A DNA stretch of 64,000 nt, taken from positions 34,044,880 through 34,108,879 of the forward strand of contig NC_092646.1 in the NCBI RefSeq assembly GCF_039555335.1, read 5' to 3'. Made by a program: the position numbers and the translations under genes. Of this stretch, positions 12,701 to 21,000 are shown in pieces. Position 1 is the stretch's first letter, and each line of letters begins with the position of its first letter. The notes under the pieces were generated by a model, which ran no database searches, was not told the origin of the DNA, and saw only the letters and a program-made list of their open reading frames with translations. The stretch is from Amphiura filiformis. Taxonomy: Eukaryota > Echinodermata > Ophiuroidea > Amphilepidida > Amphiuridae.

Positions 12701-13026
12701 ACCCAACATTCACGACCATGTCGTTTGATATGTTTCCCTGGGATCATTCCCATCATCATGCCATGAAACAGTTCAGTTGACTCTGTGTTCTCTTCTTCCG
12801 CTTGCAAGCGTCGCTCTTCTTCAAATTCATCCGCAGCATTAGCAAGGATAGTTTTCCACGGCTCGCGCTCGAGCCTCATGTCATTGTATACTTCATTCGC
12901 TTGGTGCGTGAATCGGCAAGCTGCGTTGAGACCGAGACGAAATTTTGTGAGTTTGTTGGAATGCCATCCATTCCTTATGACCTTGGGGTCTTGCCCCCAT
13001 GAGTTTACACTTGCAGCATTCCCCAT
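599..13026 (-). CDS. DUF4062-NACHT STAND NTPase, 5' nine exons (partial)
   Basis: Nine exons join with consistent phases: 13026-12503, 11440-11244, 9374-9192, 8546-8330, 7120-7002, 6130-5976, 5390-5290, 4137-4056 and 707-599. Together they give 562 residues, and the last exon ends in phase 1, so the gene continues past the left edge. The start is the first Met after an in-frame TAA and has a strong GCC-ATG-G context. The protein begins MGNAAS, an N-myristoylation consensus (Gly2, Ser6). An acidic/charged segment follows (about 50-85), then a DUF4062 domain with VFVSSTFTD at 109-117, FRWGIR near 149-154 and GQKYGWRP at 188-195. A P-loop GEGGTGKS sits at 471-478, followed by the strand VIRFIG seen after the P-loop in NACHT/NWD/TEP1-like proteins. 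This architecture belongs to STAND signalling ATPases (NWD1/2, NPHP3, TEP1 relatives), whose C-termini usually carry TPR or WD40 repeats; those would lie outside the window. Which relative is closest cannot be decided here. Introns are full of transposons. Confidence 0.88.
769..1015. repeat. Dispersed repeat, copy 1
   Basis: This segment (CAGCTCGTAAACGGTGGGCC ... CTTTTTGGCATAGTGG) is repeated imperfectly at 47505-48090, where a MITE has inserted into it. No coding content is visible. Its superfamily is unclear; the GGCATAGTGG end loosely resembles a Pol III A box. Confidence 0.6.
1225..2500 (-). mobile_element. Degenerate RTE/CFDP2-like LINE, split by a MITE
   Basis: From about 2440 down to 1395 the minus strand encodes an apurinic-type endonuclease domain: an NVRT-like start, then NIDILGIQEH, a region ending in PTNVEDEDK, and GDFNGRIG. 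It jumps straight to a LINE C-terminal tail (LSQKIRERRTRFAGHA; continuing to about 1225). The reverse transcriptase between them is missing, an internal deletion. A 226 bp MITE at 1711-1936 sits exactly before GDFNG. The element is dead and lies within an intron of the STAND gene. Confidence 0.75.
1711..1936. mobile_element. TA-flanked MITE nested in LINE endonuclease
   Basis: Its long terminal inverted repeats contain TGTATCAAAAATATTGGTAC at both ends, with TA on both sides (1709-1710, 1937-1938). It interrupts the older LINE. Removing it together with one TA restores the endonuclease frame exactly, which defines its borders. Confidence 0.85.
3585..4009 (+). mobile_element. LINE C-terminal fragment
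   Basis: The plus strand encodes a LINE tail: GCESWV and YRIMLNIKR, then after a frame change SVRSRQLRFLGHMLRMQED, GKRRPGRQRTSYLSY and RNTWRNFVVACFAAE, ending in a stop at about 4009. This is the conserved C-terminal region of RTE/CR1-like reverse transcriptases. It is 5' truncated and frameshifted, and lies only about 46 bp from STAND exon 8. Confidence 0.75.
4056..4137 (-). CDS. STAND gene exon 8
   Basis: It is 82 bp, phase 2 to 0, with acceptor TTTTGTTGCAG and donor CAA|GTAAGT. It encodes RPIMVIRFIGITPESSNIRD, the second beta strand and polar loop of NACHT/NWD-type NTPases. The intron that follows on the minus strand is about 3.3 kb and carries LINE debris. Confidence 0.85.
4232..4350. 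repeat. Partial copy of the 43.7-44.1 kb TIR element
   Basis: TTTTTGTGGGTCCAGAGAGC and the AGGAATGTCCTTCTGATAT block match, in inverted orientation, one end of the element at 43673-44149. Only one terminus is recognisable here. Confidence 0.5.
4528..5156. mobile_element. TTAA-flanked TIR element
   Basis: The termini CCCTATTCTATTACCCCC and its exact reverse complement lie directly inside TTAA at 4528-4531 and 5153-5156. TTAA duplications point to a piggyBac- or Kolobok-type transposase. At 629 bp with no ORF it is non-autonomous. A small internal palindrome (CGTGCCATATGGCACG) lies near the right end. Confidence 0.8.
5290..5390 (-). CDS. STAND gene exon 7 (Walker A)
   Basis: It is 101 bp, phase 0 to 2. 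It encodes PYAIHGEGGTGKSSVLAKL; GEGGTGKS (471-478) is a canonical nucleotide-binding P-loop with its Lys and Ser intact. The acceptor is TTCCAACAG and the donor GGAAG|GTATGA. Confidence 0.9.
5776..5962. mobile_element. Palindromic MITE, GGGCTATTCC family
   Basis: It begins GGGCTATTCCAGTTGAAATC and ends with the reverse complement GATTTCAACTGGAACAGCCC. The two arms share the ACACCCC motif and a TCTTCCACAC-like block. Related copies lie at 8112, 12178, 55466, 58286 and 62474. The left side of the copy begins just downstream of STAND exon 6. Confidence 0.75.
5976..6130 (-). CDS. STAND gene exon 6 (pre-P-loop helix)
   Basis: It is 155 bp, phase 1 to 0, with acceptor CATGCAG and donor AAATG|GTAAG. 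It encodes FDHTDYAEVVLHAIFCRERA and FVGRSDILEIVMNHL, the pattern that precedes the Walker A motif in NACHT and AAA-like STAND domains. A palindromic MITE lies directly downstream in the intron. Confidence 0.85.
7002..7120 (-). CDS. STAND gene exon 5
   Basis: It is 119 bp, phase 2 to 1, with acceptor GATTACAG and donor GAAG|GTATGTG. It encodes YKLRFLPSSEEM and a helix that includes QFCRYMMDSIREG. The 5' flanking intron contains the 7.2-7.8 kb foldback array. Confidence 0.8.
7187..7758. repeat. Foldback array of ~17-bp GGTCTAATA units
   Basis: About 260 bp of degenerate units (ATTTGGTCTAATATC, CCATTTAGTCTAATAA and so on) is followed from about 7455 by about 300 bp of the same unit in reverse complement (ATTAGACCAAATGGT). 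The whole stretch is one large imperfect palindrome made of short tandem units, like foldback transposon arms. It lies in the intron between STAND exons 4 and 5. Confidence 0.85.
8112..8312. mobile_element. MITE of the TTTGAAATTC/GGGCTA family
   Basis: It starts with a TTCTATTTGAAAATCATCCTCC-like arm and ends GTGTGGATTTTAAATGGATT followed by AGCCCA. Its internal blocks (GGAAGATATTTCCAAAATCT, CACAGGGGTAGTG) recur at 55466-55553 and 58286-58640. It ends about 18 bp from STAND exon 4. Confidence 0.6.
8330..8546 (-). CDS. STAND gene exon 4
   Basis: It is 217 bp, phase 1 to 2, with acceptor ATTTACAG and donor ACAG|GTATTG. It encodes EIVQGLKDLDPNQPNRMFLF followed by a charged, Asp/Gln-rich segment and RKKMPEDAMYR. 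The linker before the P-loop is common in this family, but its sequence is poorly conserved. Confidence 0.82.
8644..8979. mobile_element. mariner-type MITE, CCGTACTGA family, copy 1
   Basis: The termini CCGTACTGATGCGAGTATAG and its inverted mate are flanked by TA (8642-8643 and 8980-8981). Internal inverted GTCCCACC/GGTGGGAC blocks repeat near both ends. It has no ORF. A second, palindromic copy starts 850 bp away. Confidence 0.85.
9192..9374 (-). CDS. STAND gene exon 3
   Basis: It is 183 bp, phase 1 to 1, with acceptor TGCTTTTCAG and donor GAAG|GTTAGT. It encodes a helical linker (RIAVLQPIDSIYPKF ... ELTWSVTEG) between DUF4062 and the NTPase core. The reading frame joins seamlessly with both neighbouring exons. 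Confidence 0.82.
9419..9627. mobile_element. MITE, ACTACCTGCCGATTGG family, copy 1
   Basis: The ends are TTTTAACCCCCTGGACACTA and the inverted GCAGGTAGTTCTCATAGGGT. Internal CTGATTGGTT and TGGTCAATCAGC blocks are inverted CAAT-box-like sequences. It is related to copies at 46268, 49743, 53220 and 53695. Confidence 0.65.
9833..10397. mobile_element. CCGTACTGA MITE, palindromic dimer
   Basis: The termini CCGTACTGACGCGAGTATAG and inverted mate are TA-flanked (9831-9832, 10398-10399). Unlike copy 1, the internal sequence occurs twice in opposite orientation and meets at about 10095-10105 (TGCATTGAATTTGAATGCAT), so nearly the whole 565 bp can fold back. A- and T-rich runs mark the arms. Confidence 0.85.
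10403..10718. mobile_element. Chimeric TA-flanked MITE (AGGCTGGCATTTTCGG TIR)
   Basis: The termini AGGCTGGCATTTTCGG and CCGAAAATGCCAGGCC are flanked by TA. These TIRs are different from the neighbouring family, yet the core at about 10440-10625 is the same sequence as the arm of the CCGTACTGA MITE. It starts only a few bases from that element. Confidence 0.75.
11244..11440 (-). CDS. STAND gene exon 2 (DUF4062 C-half)
   Basis: The acceptor CTAAACAG and donor G|GTAAGTT bracket 197 bp, and the phase passes from 2 to 1. It encodes the DUF4062 hallmark NSVGPFFVGILGQKYGWRP followed by a helical stretch ending DENALG. This is the most diagnostic exon of the gene. Confidence 0.9.
12178..12322. mobile_element. 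GGGCTATTCC-family MITE, degraded
   Basis: CCAGTTGAAATCCATACACC at the left and an inverted, decayed mate near 12300-12320 enclose the shared block AGATTAAGGTCATGTCTTCC. Most similar to 62474-62656. Confidence 0.6.
12335..12470. repeat. Local palindromes of AAGAATCAAT type
   Basis: Several inverted and direct copies of CAAGAATCAATCTTGATTCT-like sequence occur here. A similar AGAATCAGAGAATTGATTCT cluster lies at 42060-42215, so this is a dispersed repeat. It ends just downstream of STAND exon 1. Confidence 0.55.
12503..13026 (-). CDS. STAND gene coding exon 1 (start, DUF4062 N-half)
   Basis: It encodes residues 1-174. The donor is CAA|GTAAGT and the exon ends in phase 2. It holds the MGNAAS myristoylation-type start, a Glu-rich linker and the first DUF4062 strand (VFVSSTFTD), with a following helix that includes RHERDLL. 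A stop codon lies in frame seven codons before the ATG, so no longer N-terminus is possible within this exon. Confidence 0.88.
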
Positions 13027-13029
13027 GGC

Positions 13030-14270
13030 TATGACTTTGTGAGTTATATTTTATTTCATGGCTTTGTTGTCAGTGTTGCACTGCTAGCTACAGCTCATCT
13101 GGATATAATGAAATGAAAAACAAAGGGTAAGGCTAATGAAATGAAATGATTAGTTTCCCATCATATTTTTTTTTCAGTGAAATATGAGGTCATGATTTCA
13201 TTATTCATTATTTTGGAAAATTTCATTATTTTTTAAACTTTCATTTTTATGGCTATTTACCTAGATACTGTTGATGAAAGACATTTGGTTCTCAAAACAG
13301 GTAATAAAGCTAAAAGCTAAAGATCATCATTACAGACATTTTGCAATAGATTGAAAAAAGATTTGAATTTGTTTAAATTTTTGTAATCATTAGAAACATT
13401 CATGAGGTAATCCTTAAATTTCCATTTAGTTACTTGACTCTATTCCTACAACTAAGAAAAAATGCTGATTATGATCAGCAGGGGATGTCAGACATTTTGA
13501 GAGTTTCAATTTTGATCATTTCCATCTCAATTTTCAGACAATTTACTTTTTTATAATACGGTAATGAGAGTTTTTGTCAAATTGAAAAGGTGATGCGGGC
13601 GGGGAAGGGAAACTAAGAATCAACTTTCATTAGCCTAATCATAAAAAATTGTAATTTTAGCAATTGTTCATAAAAGTTCATATAAAAGACCTAAACATTA
13701 GATCTTTTAGGAAACTTTACAATGTATTACCGGTATTAGGTGTATTAATTATGGAATACTTTATTTATACTACTTGCAAAACACAGTACGTAACAATAAC
13801 ATACATGTATGGCGTGTGGGCAGTCGTGACATATCAAAAGAGCTGGCCGACACTCCTCACATTTGAATAAGTGGCTCGCATTTGCCAACATATGCGCTGG
13901 TATTAAATAGCAATTTTCTTTGTATTGCCTCGTCTGTTTGGGTCCAAATTAAAAGAGGACATATACATGTATTTGTTATATTGCCGGCTCTCCTCTTAAT
14001 AAAACTATCAAGTTATATCATGAATATATATGTATTTGATAGTTTTCCTCTTTAATAGACGATCAGAAATCAAACAATCAAACGAAGATTTACAATAATA
14101 TCATCAGTTATTTATAATCATGTCTCGATCCTACCTGCTCTCTCCGAATCCCCTTTCTTAATTATTTTTTTTATATTCCTCCCCGAGCAGCTCCTCCTCC
14201 AAATAAAATGCAAACGCTCACCACGCAAACGCTCCCTGCACAACGGGCCGTGTCACACTGCGGAAAGCCT
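13030..14270. other. Region upstream of the STAND start, nothing coding
   Basis: This is AT-rich sequence 5' of the STAND ATG. It should hold the promoter or a 5' UTR intron, but I see no TATA box or CpG concentration that would place a start site. A short block at about 13905-13970 (AATAGCAATTTTCTT ... AAAATTAAAAG) recurs at about 19165 and 21610, so part of it is dispersed repeat. Confidence 0.4.
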
Positions 14271-14274
14271 ATTA

Positions 14275-14556
14275 AAAGGGCGTTTGTGATCCACAGCTTC
14301 ATCCCCCCACTTTTCTCACAAAAAGTTGAGATTTTTATACTCACTGGAAACCTCTGGCTACATAAATATTTATGTACAAAAATTTCTTGCAGATTAATTC
14401 GTTTAGCAAAAATATTGCCACATTTGAATTTTGTTCTGGTATACCAGGGGAGGGAAGAGAATTTGTACCTAAGGCAAGCCCAAGGCTCGAACCTTCGCCT
14501 TTCGTATCTCCCGGCTGACAGCGCAGTGCCTTAACCGCTCGACCATCTCGCCCTCT
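14275..14556 (-). mobile_element. tRNA-derived SINE (Leu/Ser-like head), minus strand
   Basis: Read on the minus strand, the head carries GATGGTCGAGCGGTTAAGGC (A box) and AGGTTCGAGCC (B box) with tRNA-like spacing; the GGTTAAGGC loop is typical of class II tRNAs such as Leu or Ser. The body (ACCTCTGGCTACATAAATAT on the plus strand) recurs headless at 50262-50415. Confidence 0.7.
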
Positions 14557-15095
14557 ATATCATGACAACATATCTTTCCTTTCCAATACTTCCTATATAG
14601 CAGCTCATTTGAGCTAAACTGGAAGTTCTCTGGAACTTAGAGGAAGTGATCATACAGATATCAGAACCCAGGATGGTCCCCCTTCTCTTTTCGAATAGAT
14701 CTGACTCTTAACGTGTACAGAATTTGACTCTTCCTGTACACAGGAAGAAATTTCAGAAAAAATTTGTTATGGAAATGTTTAATAATACCCGGTAATTAAT
14801 AATATGGCTTTCAACAACTCTTCCTATACCTTTGTACAGGAGCCAACCATTGTTAATCTGTGATGAACCCACACTTTTCCAGTAGCGTATGTATACGCGA
14901 ACGCAAGGACAAGGTAATGCGTACGCGTTTGCGCATAAAATTCGCCATGCCTGGAACTAATGCGTAAACACTTTCTTAATATGTTATTAAAGTGACAGAG
15001 CTCTATAAAACATTGTCGTTTTATTCTTTAGTTTTATTGCTGATATCAACAGAGAATTCATCGATCTTCTTGTAAGGTTGAGTGGCAATGACAGA

Positions 15096-15497
15096 TTGCT
15101 CGAGAACTCTAGCTTCGAATTTGCACACGATAGTTACGCATTCGATGCTAGAGTACTTTACTATGGTTTTTCGGTCGGACAGCCGTGCAATTTTTTACAC
15201 CGGAGGTTATTTATTCTGTTAATGTTGAAATTTGGATGAAAGTTATTGCGATGAGTCATCTGTATCTTTTGAGGAAGATTTGCGTATTTTGGACAGTCTA
15301 AAATTTTGCTGAAGTGTAATTTTAGCAACATTTTTGATGCAATCGCCTGTCGTGATCGGCTGTGTTTACTTCTGACCTTCCATTGCTTTACACTGTGTCA
15401 TGCTTCAGCGAATCCAACTAGATTTTGAATGCAAAGGTCTCTAGCCTAGAATGTGAAGCTATCGGTGAGCAAATTCTTGGCTAGAGTTCTCGAGCAA
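15096..15497. mobile_element. Non-autonomous element with 8-bp TSD (hAT-like)
   Basis: Inverted termini TTGCTCGAGAACTCTAGC lie between perfect 8-bp repeats ATGACAGA (15088-15095, 15498-15505). An 8-bp duplication suggests hAT, though the TIR lacks the usual CAG start. The equivalent place in the other copy of the host repeat (about 39935) is empty. A fragment of the left end recurs near 40880-40930. Confidence 0.85.
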
Positions 15498-15572
15498 ATG
15501 ACAGACTGATATTCTGAATGAAAGAATCATGTGAATTAGACAATCTTTAGCTTGTTTTCGTTGTTGAAAGGC

Positions 15573-15657
15573 GCGTCCGGTGCGTCTGCGTGGTTTACTT
15601 CGCTCGGGCAGCTAAAGCTGCCCTTGCGAAAGTAAACCACGCAGACGACGCGGACGC
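15573..15657. repeat. CpG-rich long hairpin
   Basis: The left arm GCGTCTGCGTGGTTTACTTC ... GGGCAGC and right arm GCTGCCC ... AAGTAAACCACGCAGAC are near-perfect reverse complements, each about 40 bp, around a TAAA loop. It is far more GC- and CpG-rich than its surroundings. The right arm survives, degraded, in the other copy near 40030-40060. Confidence 0.85.
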
Positions 15658-15719
15658 ATCGTTGTTAATCGGTGATGAACAACGGTGAAACATGATTGAA
15701 TCCCTAATTAAGTCTACTT

Positions 15720-17690
15720 GTAAATTTTAGCAACAAAATTAAAAAGCTTACAACATCTTATGGAAGTTTGCATCATGCTTGTGGCCATGGCATCATCACT
15801 GTGGGCATGATCATCACTAAAATTACCTTAGTTCTTCATGTCTTGCACCAACCCTGTATCAAGTGTCATCATTCATTCTGTAGTGTAGGCATGGTTGCGG
15901 CCAGTTTACATCATTCATTCTGCAGTATAGTATGATGACAAGCCACCTCCATGTTGTTCTTCCTGTTACAATATTTTAGACATTGTTATGTAATCACCAT
16001 GAGCATAGCTGAGGTAAATCACTATTTGTATGGCCATTGATTAAAATGCATGATTATTGATCATGTTGATAGAAAGCTCATTTATTCATTCAACTTGAAT
16101 TTTAACTTCAAGTGCATACCGCATACTTCAGACAGACTCAGTCTCAGTAAACTTGGGAGACTTGGATGGCTTGGGCTTAGCTCTGAGTGGCATAAATCAA
16201 TACCCAATTTAATTGCATGCATACAAGCACCTTATCTTAAGTGGGTAATACAAACTGTTTGCCATGAACAAAAATCGATGATGATTTACACACGATCAAA
16301 TCCGCTTTGGCAACCAAGTAACATAATAACATAGTCTATTGTACACGCACACTTTGAGATACAAAGTTGCTCATGTAGATTTTATGCATGCACAAGAGAC
16401 TAATTTGTAAATAAAGAAGCCTCTGCGACAGTTTGCGTATAAACACTGAATGCGAATACCGGTAGTACAATTTACGATCTATGTATGGAGACCTCTATGT
16501 ATGAGACATCAATCAATTAGCTATTTTATTTTTATCTACTACAAAACTTTGGTATTTTAAACATGTAATGCACCCCAAAATGCCTTTAAGTCAATTGTTA
16601 TAATTTTTAAATAGGTATAAAATTATAATTTGTACAGATTAATGCGCATTTTGTATTGAAAAGACTGCCAATAAATGACATATTTTCTTAGAATTTTAAA
16701 CAGATGCAAAGAAAATATAACTCAATGGGGAATCCCCTGAATGCTATTTTAAAAGAATCCAACTAAAGGCAGCGTAAGAGTGAATGACGTCATTTCCAAA
16801 TATGGTCAGAGTTGATACGAGCTGCAAATGTAGCATGCAGCATACGGGCTGTCCGTCACTTGTCATTTGCCGGGAGATACAGTTGTTTGTAAACAAGGAA
16901 CATTTCAGTGAATAATGCAGTGCTGAGCACATAAAAGTATTGTCAAAATTGATATAACGTGGAACTTATATTTCTAATCAATTATTGTAAACAGTTGCAA
17001 TCCTACAAATCTCATCACTCTACGAGAAATGGCACGGGTTCGTGACACAGTCCCCAAGTAATGAATTGCACCATACCACCTACCGCGTACCGGGAATACC
17101 TTGCCAGTTGCATTGTAGCTGATTGTAGTAAACTACAAATTTAGCTAAATTTCGAATGTTTAAGCACTTGTTCTCAAGTTGTAGAAAGAGCCATAGGGTG
17201 TCTCCAATGCAAACTGTTAAATATTAGTTTACATGAATATGAAAACCTGTTTGAACTATCCGACCATATATTCATACATTGCTTACCTACTGTGTTTTCA
17301 AATCATATTTTGTGGTTAAAATAATTACAAATGTGTAATTTGCAATTAATTGTAGAGCAAAGATTTCCTTGTTCTGACTGCTACAGATGTGAATTATAGG
17401 TTAATAATAATAATAAACATGTTTCACTTGTTGGGAGTGAAATTGTACAAAATAATGCACACATACTGAGATATTGATGCATCTATGATACACTCGCCCT
17501 GAAGGAGAGATTGCATTAGATGCATCAACATCTCAGTACAAATATACTTTATTTTGTACAATTTCTCTAGCACCAAGTGATACGCATTTATTAACCTATT
17601 TTATACACGAGAAAAAACTCCTGTTAATTTTGCAATTTTTATAACAAAATTGTCACTAAAAAAGGTTGGAAAATGAAATGTTTCAGTTCA
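15720..17690. other. AT-rich intergenic sequence
   Basis: No exon chain or intact element is visible. At 16748-16812 a block (CAACTAAAGGCAGCGTAAGA, TGACGTCATT) matches 41450-41512 in inverted orientation, so it is a dispersed repeat; its TGACGTCA is a CRE-like site. The remainder gives no recognisable signal. Confidence 0.4.
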
Positions 17691-17697
17691 AAATGAG

Positions 17698-18016
17698 GGC
17701 ACGGTGGCTCAGTGGTTACGGCCTTGGACTCATAATCAGAGAGCTTGCTCGGCGTGCGTGGGTTCGATTCCCGTCCCACCACCGTGTTGCGCCCTTGGGC
17801 AAGGTGCTTTGCCTCGCTTGCCTCACCCCACCCAGGTGCAATGGGAAGCTGTTAGGGGTAGTCACAGTCCTTGTACTGATGGACCCTGCGCCACTTGTAG
17901 GCTGCAAACGTGGTTCCGACATATTCTAATGACGGCGGAATAAATGTAAAGCGCTTAGAGGCTGTTTACGGCATAAAGCGCTATATAAATGTCTACATTT
18001 ATTTATTTATTTATTT
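17698..18016 (+). mobile_element. Full-length tRNA-derived SINE, family S1
   Basis: The head has A box TGGCTCAGTGG (17705-17715) and B box GGTTCGATTCC (17761-17771). The body follows (GGTGCAATGGGAAGCTGTTA, GTAGGCTGCAAACGTGGTTC) and the 3' end is AAGCGCTATATAAATGTCTA, then (ATTT)n. A headless copy lies at 60488-60674. The 3' tail matches that of family S2, suggesting the same LINE mobilises both. Confidence 0.9.
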
Positions 18017-18019
18017 AAA

Positions 18020-21000
18020 ATATGACGAATTGTAAAAAATTCTAACATACTTTGGGACACCCTGTATTCCTAGATTACCAAACAGCTGTGATTTTTTTTT
18101 CTTCCAAAGTCTGTAGGCTCCCCTATCATCCTCTAACTAAATAGATGTTGTTTACTTTCAGTTTATTACTGCAAGTTAGTAATAAGCAACGACACTTTTC
18201 ACTTTTTTTAAATCAATTTACGTCGCATTTTCTTCTTTTAATTTGAAAACAGAACTCTTAACTTTATCTGTCGTTTTCCCTGTAAAATATCGATTAGCTC
18301 ATTAAGGAAATACGGCTAGCGACCAATCATACTAGCACACAATCATGCGATGTCCAAATATAGACTGCTGCCCTCAGTCGTCAACCGTCTGGATTGACGA
18401 CTGAGACACCTACGTCCCAAAACAGTGACGGATTTTGCATCAGGATTCCTGTGGCATAGTGCATGCGCAGTTGTGTCCAAATTGACCTTTTGACCGAGTT
18501 TGTTGTTTTTAGAAGTTCAGAGCGCGATCTTGTCACAGCGGCGCGGTACAGCGACGCAGTACACGGGCGCCGCTCGTCAGTCGCGGTACGGCGCATAACC
18601 AAAGTCGCATTGAATAGTTTTCAGAAGTCCGTCATGATTTGGGCTGTAAGATAATCAGTCGTCACTACGAAGCATGACAGTACATGCGAAGTGTAGGCGG
18701 CTGATTGGAATTAGTCTAGTCCAAATCGGCAGCCAGTGTAAATTGTTCGAACGCGTAACACATCACGTAACACGGTCATTGTAGAGAGTACTTTTAGCTA
18801 CGTCACGAGACGCGGTCATTATACTTTTTCAATGACCTGCATTTGCGTCCGCGTATTTAAAAGTTATTCTCTGTGATTGGATCGCACTTTGCTGCGTATA
18901 TTAATGAGGTTATGAATAAGTTTTTATAATATAAAACCGGAGATTTATTTAGAGTTCACCAATCGAGTGGTGGCTAAACATATCGCTTGCATGTGTATTG
19001 AATCTTATAAACTGTTTGCATATCGCTATTCGTCTTACATCTTGACGTATAAACTGTGTGCATATCACTATTTGCTTGTTCGTCCTAGCTGTGTGAAGCT
19101 ATGCCAATATTCATGATAATAATTCAATCAGCGAGCTAATACACGCATTGAAGGCGCTGGAAAATAGCAATTTTCTTCGTTTTACCTCATTTGTTTGGCT
19201 CAAAATTAAAAGGGGACAATGTGATCAGTGAAAACTAACATTTAAATAGGAATCCTATTCTGTATGCAAATCACACATTATGGCTTTAAAATATGGTAGT
19301 ATCAATATAAATGAAAATGTCATACCGATAAATGACACACCTGTTTTGCCTGATTTGTTTAAGTTTGCACTGCAAACTAGTGACAGATATAAAATAAAAT
19401 CTGACAATTTTGTCAATCATATATAGTCAGGCTTGTTTAGCATGAGGCCTAGGTTTACTGTTGCTGACATCGTTATCAAATAGACGAATCCAACAACCCA
19501 AGTCATGGTCAGGATTTGGTCAGCCATATACCCGCATGCACCAAACAGGCGTTGTGAGTACCCAATTGGGTGGATTAAACCCGCTTAAAATTCAATGTTG
19601 GATTCTTTTGTGTTGTAAACTGTCATCATTCTTTTGTCTACGTGTAACACGGTGATAGAATGCGGTTTATAATACCCTTCAAGGCCGCATCATCCCACAT
19701 TCTAGGTGGGATAGTTGGGTACCCGTTGCGGCTAAGGGCTGCCATTGAGGAGCAGGAATGCGTGAAATTGGATTCGTCTATAACGACAGATGATAAATGA
19801 TGGCAGGGGGGGGGCGGAGGTTCCCCTCTAATGTGGGGAAAGAGAGAGGAATGATTACATTTAACCTGCCACAATCCGCTGTGCTTGCTTCTGAACTCTT
19901 ATTGCTTTATATTGTATGATGCTACATCAATTTCCACTCAATTTCGATTTTCTTGTTTTCAGCCGATTGAAAGTTTGTTATACTTTTTTCCCCAAACAAA
20001 ATTTCTTGTTCATTGCAAATGATATGTGCATCTTTACTGTTTGAACATTTTCAGTTTATATCATCATGTTGATTAGAACCACGTACCCCATATTACACAC
20101 ATAATTAAACAAATAAAATTCAATGCAAGTTAATCTTCCCAGATAAAAGCACTTCCCCATGCCATAAGGTTGGCTAAAATACTGAATGAAATTTGTGAAC
20201 TACAAGTAATTAGCCTGTTTCATGATTAATTGATGAAAAAACACACGTATTGTCCATTTTAAAAGTATAATAAACTGAAAACCAGGGTCTGTTTTTTGCA
20301 TTTCATGCCCAAACCGAGCTTTTATTTCATTGCAAACAAATCCAAAAAAAAAATAAATAAATAACGATACCATCAGGTGATGGAAAAAACCGGTTCGACA
20401 GGCAAACAAACAAACCCTTCAAGTATGGAGGGTCAGGCAGGCGGATTTATTTCCTTGCTCTGAAAATCACAAAAATCATTAAATAAAGTGCAATTCATTG
20501 GTAATTTACTTCACACATTTTTCATTTTTAGACAAATCTACATTTTGACCAAAACAGCTAATTTTACATTTATACAGTAATTTTAGTTTCCACTTTTGTC
20601 CAACAAACAGAGAATTTATATAACATGCTTACAGCGAATTGAAAAAATTACACAATTGTCATAGCAGTATAAAAACTGAAATGCAACAATTTTACAAACG
20701 TACACACATATAAAATATTAAAATACATAAGTATAAATGCTAAAATACAATGTACATATAAATACAGCAAAAACATGAAGAAAAAGGCAAATTACATAGT
20801 AAAACATCCACACATTCATTTTCACCCATTCATCCACATGTACACCCCCACACACACCTCTGCATCCCATATCCACTCATAAACTATCACTACCACAAGA
20901 TCACACCCACTGACCTTACACACCACTTATTCAAACTCTTTCTCTACTCATGCACTAGTGACTACATACTCAAACTCCTTCTCGCACACACATACTTTCA

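Larger units (their letters stand above)
14810..15715. repeat. Dispersed repeat with GTTGTTAATCGGTGATGAAC ends, copy 1
   Basis: The region from TTTCAACAACTCTTCCTATA to GAACAACGGTGAAACATGAT matches 39662-40112 across most of its length. Both ends contain a TGTTAATC.GTGATGAAC block. This copy is interrupted by an 8-bp-TSD element at 15096-15497 and holds a long CpG-rich hairpin at 15573-15657. Confidence 0.75.

Noticed and set aside
12544-13042. Plus-strand open frames opposite STAND exon 1
   Set aside because: They are shadows of the minus-strand exon, whose DUF4062 motifs and splice sites are clear.
19280-19426. 48-codon ORF starting MALKYGSINI
   Set aside because: The composition looks protein-like, but there is no splice support, no recognisable domain and no neighbouring exon. 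It may be a fragment of an old element.
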